From Paenibacillus xylanilyticus (lineage in GTDB: Bacteria; Bacillota; Bacilli; Paenibacillales; Paenibacillaceae), in assembly GCF_013359935.1 (NCBI RefSeq), contig NZ_JABMCB010000201.1, forward strand, positions 248,001 to 312,000: a stretch of DNA of 64,000 nt. The letters are read 5' to 3'. Below, one piece after another: positions 61,122 to 64,000 of this stretch. The position numbers were made by a program, and so were the translations under genes. Within the stretch, counting starts at the first letter, position 1; each line of letters begins with the position of its first letter. The notes below the pieces were generated by a model, which saw only the letters and a list, made by a program, of their open reading frames with translations, was not told the DNA's origin and did no database searches.

Positions 61122-61607
61122 ATGGTGTGGAGAACAGCAATCCTGACAGCCAGCGACAAAGGGGCCCGCGGGGAACGTGAGGATACAAGTGCACAAGTGA
61201 TCCGGGAGCTTGTGGAAGAAGAACTGGGTGGGGAAATCGTGGAGTACCGCATCGTTCCGGATGAACCCGATGAGATTATTGCGGCTTTGATTGAGATGAC
61301 TGACTATTTTCATGCCGACCTGGTACTGACAACCGGAGGTACGGAGCTGGCGATTCGTGATATTACGCCGGAGGCCACACGTCGGGTCATTGAACGTGAA
61401 GTTCCTGGAATGGCCGAAGCGATGAGATACAGCGTCATGGGCAAAAATCGTTCAGCGATGCTGTTCCGGGGTGTGTGCGGTATTCGTGGACGTACGCTGA
61501 TTGTTAATTTGCCGGGTACGCCGAAGGGAGTGCATGAACATCTGGCAGCGATCATGGATCAGCTTCCTGAAGCACTTCTGATGGTTACAGGGCAATTCAA
61601 GCAATAA
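61122..61607 (+). CDS. mogA: Molybdopterin adenylyltransferase (MogA/MoaB family)
   Basis: A 161-residue enzyme that adenylylates molybdopterin before metal insertion. TASDKGARGEREDTS at the start, LTTGGTELAIRDITPEATR (usually TTGGTG...RD; here Glu replaces the third Gly) and NLPGTPKGVHEHL are the MPT-binding blocks. It may also be called MoaB. ATG 61122 follows GGAGAAGGGTGAT. Cotranscribed with moaC. Confidence 0.9.
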   Translation: MVWRTAILTASDKGARGEREDTSAQVIRELVEEELGGEIVEYRIVPDEPDEIIAALIEMTDYFHADLVLTTGGTELAIRDITPEATRRVIEREVPGMAEAMRYSVMGKNRSAMLFRGVCGIRGRTLIVNLPGTPKGVHEHLAAIMDQLPEALLMVTGQFKQ

Positions 61608-61791
61608 CAGAACCACTCACCCAACAGCAGCGTAAAAGAAATGTTCATTCATACTCCTTAGTTGATTTTGCGGGTTATGTAAGTGGTTACATCTGTGGTA
61701 TGATGGGCTTAATTCAAAATACAGCAGAGGCATCTATGAGTATATGGCCGAGTGTACGCATCTTCGAAGCTTGAAACGAGGAGGAATATCA

Positions 61792-62040
61792 ATGTTTAGT
61801 TCCATTGGACCAACAGGTTTTATTTTGCTGGCCGTGATCGCGTTGTTGTTGTTTGGACCCAACAAGCTGCCGGAACTGGGACGTGCAGTCGGACGTACCT
61901 TCCGTGAATTCAAAGAAGGCGCACGTGACATTATCTCTGATGATGATTCGTCCACTCGCAAAGAGCAGGATAAGGACAAACCGCTGGCAGCGGAAAGTCA
62001 GCCCGCCCACAAGCCTGCGGACAAGCGCCTGCCGGAGTAG
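61792..62040 (+). CDS. tatA: Sec-independent translocase subunit TatA
   Basis: An 82-residue protein with one N-terminal TM (about 5-22, IGPTGFILLAVIALLLFGP), the FGPNKLPELGRAVGRTFREFK amphipathic helix split by the Gly hinge, and a charged tail. It forms the Tat translocation pore with TatC for folded proteins. AGGAGG precedes ATG 61792. An extended -10 (TGGTATGAT at 61696) lies upstream. A terminator lies between it and tatC. Confidence 0.93.
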   Translation: MFSSIGPTGFILLAVIALLLFGPNKLPELGRAVGRTFREFKEGARDIISDDDSSTRKEQDKDKPLAAESQPAHKPADKRLPE

Positions 62041-62064
62041 TCTTGACGGCAATGAATGAGAAAT

Positions 62065-62093
62065 CCCTTCCTGCCGGAAGGGTTTTGTATTTT
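62065..62093 (+). terminator. Intrinsic terminator between tatA and tatC
   Basis: CCCTTCC-tgcc-GGAAGGG (62065-62082) followed by TTTTGTATTTT. Its short stem may allow partial read-through. Confidence 0.65.
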
Positions 62094-62118
62094 AAGCTGG
62101 CAACAATGGAGGGCAGGA

Positions 62119-62901
62119 ATGACGCAGCAGAATGAAGAAATGACCATTGCGGAACATTTGAGCGAGCTGCGCAAGCGGCTGATCTATGTGTTGAGCGTTT
62201 TTATTTTGGGCCTGGTGGCAGGCTTTTTTGTAGCAGACCCGGTGTACCGTTATTTGACCAAAGCAGAATCGGCTCAGGGTTTTGTGCTGCATGCTTTCTC
62301 TTTCTGGGATGGAATTGGAATCTACATGAAGATTGCCGGGTTGTTTTCCTTAATTATTACATTGCCGTTTACAGTATTTCAGATTTGGAAGTTTGTCAGT
62401 CCAGGCTTGAGACCGCGTGAGCGAAAAGCCACGTTGAAGTATGTGCCTTATGTATTTCTGTTATTTCTGGTTGGACTGGCCTTTGCGTACTATGTGGTGT
62501 TTCCGATGGCACTTGCCTTTACATCTACGATTACGGAAAAGATGGGGCTTGTGGAGACGTACGGGATGAAGCAGTACTTCAGTTTCCTGTTTGGCATTGT
62601 GCTGCCGGTATCGCTGTTATTCGAGCTTCCGCTGCTCATCATGTTCCTGACAGGGTTGCGAATATTGAATCCGATCAGGCTTCGCAAAATGCGCCGGGTA
62701 GCCTATTTTGTCCTTATTTTTATCGCAGTGGTCGTGACACCGCCGGATTTCATATCCGATCTGCTCGTCATGATTCCCTTACTGCTTTTGTATGAAATCA
62801 GTGTGTTTCTGTCCGCCATTGTATATCGCAAGCAACTTGCAGCCGATGAAGCGGCAGAGTCCCGATATGTTCGTGCCAAAAATGAGCAGAGCGCAGGTTA
62901 A
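62119..62901 (+). CDS. tatC: Sec-independent translocase subunit TatC
   Basis: A 260-residue membrane protein with six TMs. The cytoplasmic N-terminal motif MTIAEHLSELRKRL and the first-loop segments FVSPGLRPRERKA and the TM pattern through VVVTPPDFISDLLVM are typical of TatC, which recognises twin-arginine signals. ATG 62119 follows GGAGGGC. Position before groES equals tatCy in B. subtilis. Confidence 0.95.
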   Translation: MTQQNEEMTIAEHLSELRKRLIYVLSVFILGLVAGFFVADPVYRYLTKAESAQGFVLHAFSFWDGIGIYMKIAGLFSLIITLPFTVFQIWKFVSPGLRPRERKATLKYVPYVFLLFLVGLAFAYYVVFPMALAFTSTITEKMGLVETYGMKQYFSFLFGIVLPVSLLFELPLLIMFLTGLRILNPIRLRKMRRVAYFVLIFIAVVVTPPDFISDLLVMIPLLLLYEISVFLSAIVYRKQLAADEAAESRYVRAKNEQSAG

Positions 62902-63172
62902 GAGGCATTTTCCTGTGCTCTTATTCTTATCTTCTTTTAGACAGGATGCTTACATTGTACTGAGATTTTGGTGTATTAGTTCTGGGACAGGCAGGCATAT
63001 TTTGTCCAGCAATGGATACAATGGAGAAGGGCAATCTGCTGGTTCGGTTGTAGGGTTCACTTGTGGCTCTGAACCGGGGGCTATTCAACAAGGGATACAG
63101 TACTTAAGCACGTCATTTCGGTGTCCTGATGTTAATGCAGCGTAAATTCTCATATGAATTCATGAAAAGGAC
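62902..63172. other. Intergenic gap between tatC and the groES promoter
   Basis: No credible gene or clean terminator was found. A weak hairpin GGTTC...GAACC lies near 63040-63080. Bacillus subtilis has two extra genes (ydiK, ydiL) at this point; none is present here. Confidence 0.5.
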
Positions 63173-63201
63173 TTGAAATCATGCTTCAAGTTGAGTATCA
63201 T
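63173..63201 (+). promoter_or_regulatory. Predicted promoter of groES-groEL
   Basis: TTGAAA (63173-63178), 17-base spacer, TATCAT (63196-63201). Confidence 0.65.
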
Positions 63202-63212
63202 AAAGTTGGTTG

Positions 63213-63239
63213 TTAGCACTAAACACTGTCGAGTGCTAA
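63213..63239. promoter_or_regulatory. CIRCE operator (HrcA binding)
   Basis: TTAGCACTA-N9-GAGTGCTAA, the CIRCE inverted repeat with one mismatch to the consensus left arm (TTAGCACTC). It lies 12 bases after the -10, at the transcription start, as in other heat-shock operons controlled by HrcA. Confidence 0.95.
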
Positions 63240-63298
63240 TACATATGGCTACAACCTACAATGCAACGTTATATAATTTCAAAAGGAGGCTATTTTTC

Positions 63299-63580
63299 AT
63301 GATCAGACCTTTAGGTGAACGCGTATTGGTAGAACCACTGGAGCAAGAGCAAACAACTTCTTTCGGGATCGTACTTCCGGACTCTGCTAAAGAAAAACCG
63401 CAAGAGGGCAAAATTATTGCCGTTGGAGCGGGTGCACTGAAAGACGGCGTACGTGTAGCTCTGGAAGTGAAAGAAGGAGACCGCGTAATCTTCTCCAAAT
63501 ATGCCGGAACAGAAATCAAATTCGAAGGTAAAGAATATTTGATTATGAAAGAGAGCGATATCCACGCGATTCTCGACTAA
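63299..63580 (+). CDS. groES: Co-chaperonin GroES
   Basis: A 93-residue ring subunit that caps GroEL. It starts MIRPLGERVLVEPLEQEQTT and has GIVLPDSAKEKPQEGKIIAV (mobile loop and following strand) and GTEIKFEGKEYLIMKESDI. AAAAGGAGG precedes the ATG at 63299; the open frame upstream of it crosses the CIRCE and is not used. Confidence 0.97.
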   Translation: MIRPLGERVLVEPLEQEQTTSFGIVLPDSAKEKPQEGKIIAVGAGALKDGVRVALEVKEGDRVIFSKYAGTEIKFEGKEYLIMKESDIHAILD

Positions 63581-63653
63581 TTCAAATTTAATCGGTTAAC
63601 CGAACCATATAGCAATACCATTTTACACAATATACTAGGGAGGTTTTCTTACC

Positions 63654-64000
63654 ATGGCTAAAGACATTAAATTTAGTGAAGACGCTCGTCGCTCCATGCT
63701 TCGCGGTGTGGACGCATTGGCTAACGCAGTAAAAGTAACACTCGGTCCTAAAGGCCGTAACGTGGTTCTGGAGAAAAAATTCGGAAGCCCGCTCATCACG
63801 AATGACGGTGTTACCATTGCAAAAGAAATCGAACTGGAAGATGCATTCGAAAACATGGGTGCACAACTGGTTAAAGAAGTAGCAACCAAAACCAACGATG
63901 TTGCCGGTGACGGTACGACAACAGCTACTGTACTCGCTCAAGCGCTGATCACAGAAGGTCTGAAAAACGTAACTGCAGGCGCCAGCCCAATCGGTATCCG
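63654..64000 (+). CDS. groEL: Chaperonin GroEL, N-terminal part (cut by window end)
   Basis: The first 115 codons of GroEL: AKDIKFSEDARRSMLRGVD, the ATP-binding TLGPKGRNVVLEK block and DVAGDGTTTATVLAQ. No stop is reached before the window ends. TAGGGAGG lies ten bases or so before ATG 63654. It is cotranscribed with groES and folds nascent or damaged proteins in the cytoplasm. Confidence 0.97.
   Translation, partial: MAKDIKFSEDARRSMLRGVDALANAVKVTLGPKGRNVVLEKKFGSPLITNDGVTIAKEIELEDAFENMGAQLVKEVATKTNDVAGDGTTTATVLAQALITEGLKNVTAGASPIGI

Noticed and set aside
62792..63145. 117-codon frame overlapping the end of tatC
   Set aside because: Half is a shadow of tatC and the rest is unstructured gap; no ribosome site.

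Overview
The window looks like chromosomal DNA from an endospore-forming Firmicute, most likely a Paenibacillus. The evidence is an H-type small acid-soluble spore protein, a GerAB-type germinant permease, a SleB-like cortex hydrolase, a Ku/ligase/polymerase end-joining set, T-box leaders, a CIRCE element and strong AGGAGG-type ribosome sites. It also carries the block tsaE-tsaB-rimI-tsaD / ABC-F / moaC / tatA-tatC / groES-groEL, which corresponds to the ydi region of Bacillus subtilis. No rRNA, tRNA, insertion sequence, prophage or CRISPR array was seen. Genus assignment is inference; no database search was possible.

Layout. 1-9.8 kb: the end of a dGTPase-like gene, a luciferase-like flavin oxidoreductase, a chemoreceptor, a TRM11-type RNA methyltransferase, a D-2-hydroxyacid dehydrogenase, thpR, a SleB-like hydrolase, a diglucosyl-diacylglycerol-synthase-like glycosyltransferase and a TetR regulator. 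10-17.6 kb: a YhgE/Pip membrane protein sharing an operator with the TetR gene, then the large subunit of glutamate synthase. 17.8-37.5 kb: an exopolysaccharide locus. It opens with an XRE regulator and palindromic operators, followed by a CpsB phosphatase, a Wzz-like adaptor with its BY-kinase, and a structured leader matching the eps-associated RNA (EAR). Sugar-nucleotide enzymes (GalU, UXS, ManC, Ugd), a priming transferase, four GT4 and one GT2 glycosyltransferases, a flippase, a pyruvyltransferase, LCP and VanZ proteins follow. Together they would make UDP-Glc, UDP-GlcA, UDP-Xyl and GDP-Man and build a pyruvylated acidic polymer on undecaprenyl phosphate. No Wzy polymerase is visible.

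37.7-45.5 kb: a Cys-rich small protein, an ABC exporter pair, an AI-2E family permease, a CNNM/HlyC-like membrane protein, cardiolipin synthase and a YitT protein. 45.5-51.5 kb: end-joining and spore genes (LigD-type polymerase, ATP-dependent ligase and germination permease in one minus-strand operon; a VOC dioxygenase; Ku; then divergent spore genes ending in sspH). 51.6-64 kb: the t6A-modification operon, tandem leucine T-boxes driving leuA, a dense DnaA-box cluster, an ABC-F ATPase, 5-formyl-THF cyclo-ligase, moaC, mogA, tatA, tatC, and the CIRCE-controlled groES-groEL operon, cut by the window end.

The most noteworthy signals are: (1) seven DnaA boxes in 227 bp beside the ABC-F gene; (2) a palindromic G(A/T)TACA-N3-TGTATC element at four sites, including two promoters of identical TTGACA-N17-TAAATT form; (3) the EAR-like three-way-junction RNA; (4) the duplicated leucine T-box; (5) a TGACC-N13-GGTCA operator shared by the tetR and yhgE promoters; (6) a separated ligase and polymerase end-joining system linked to spore genes.
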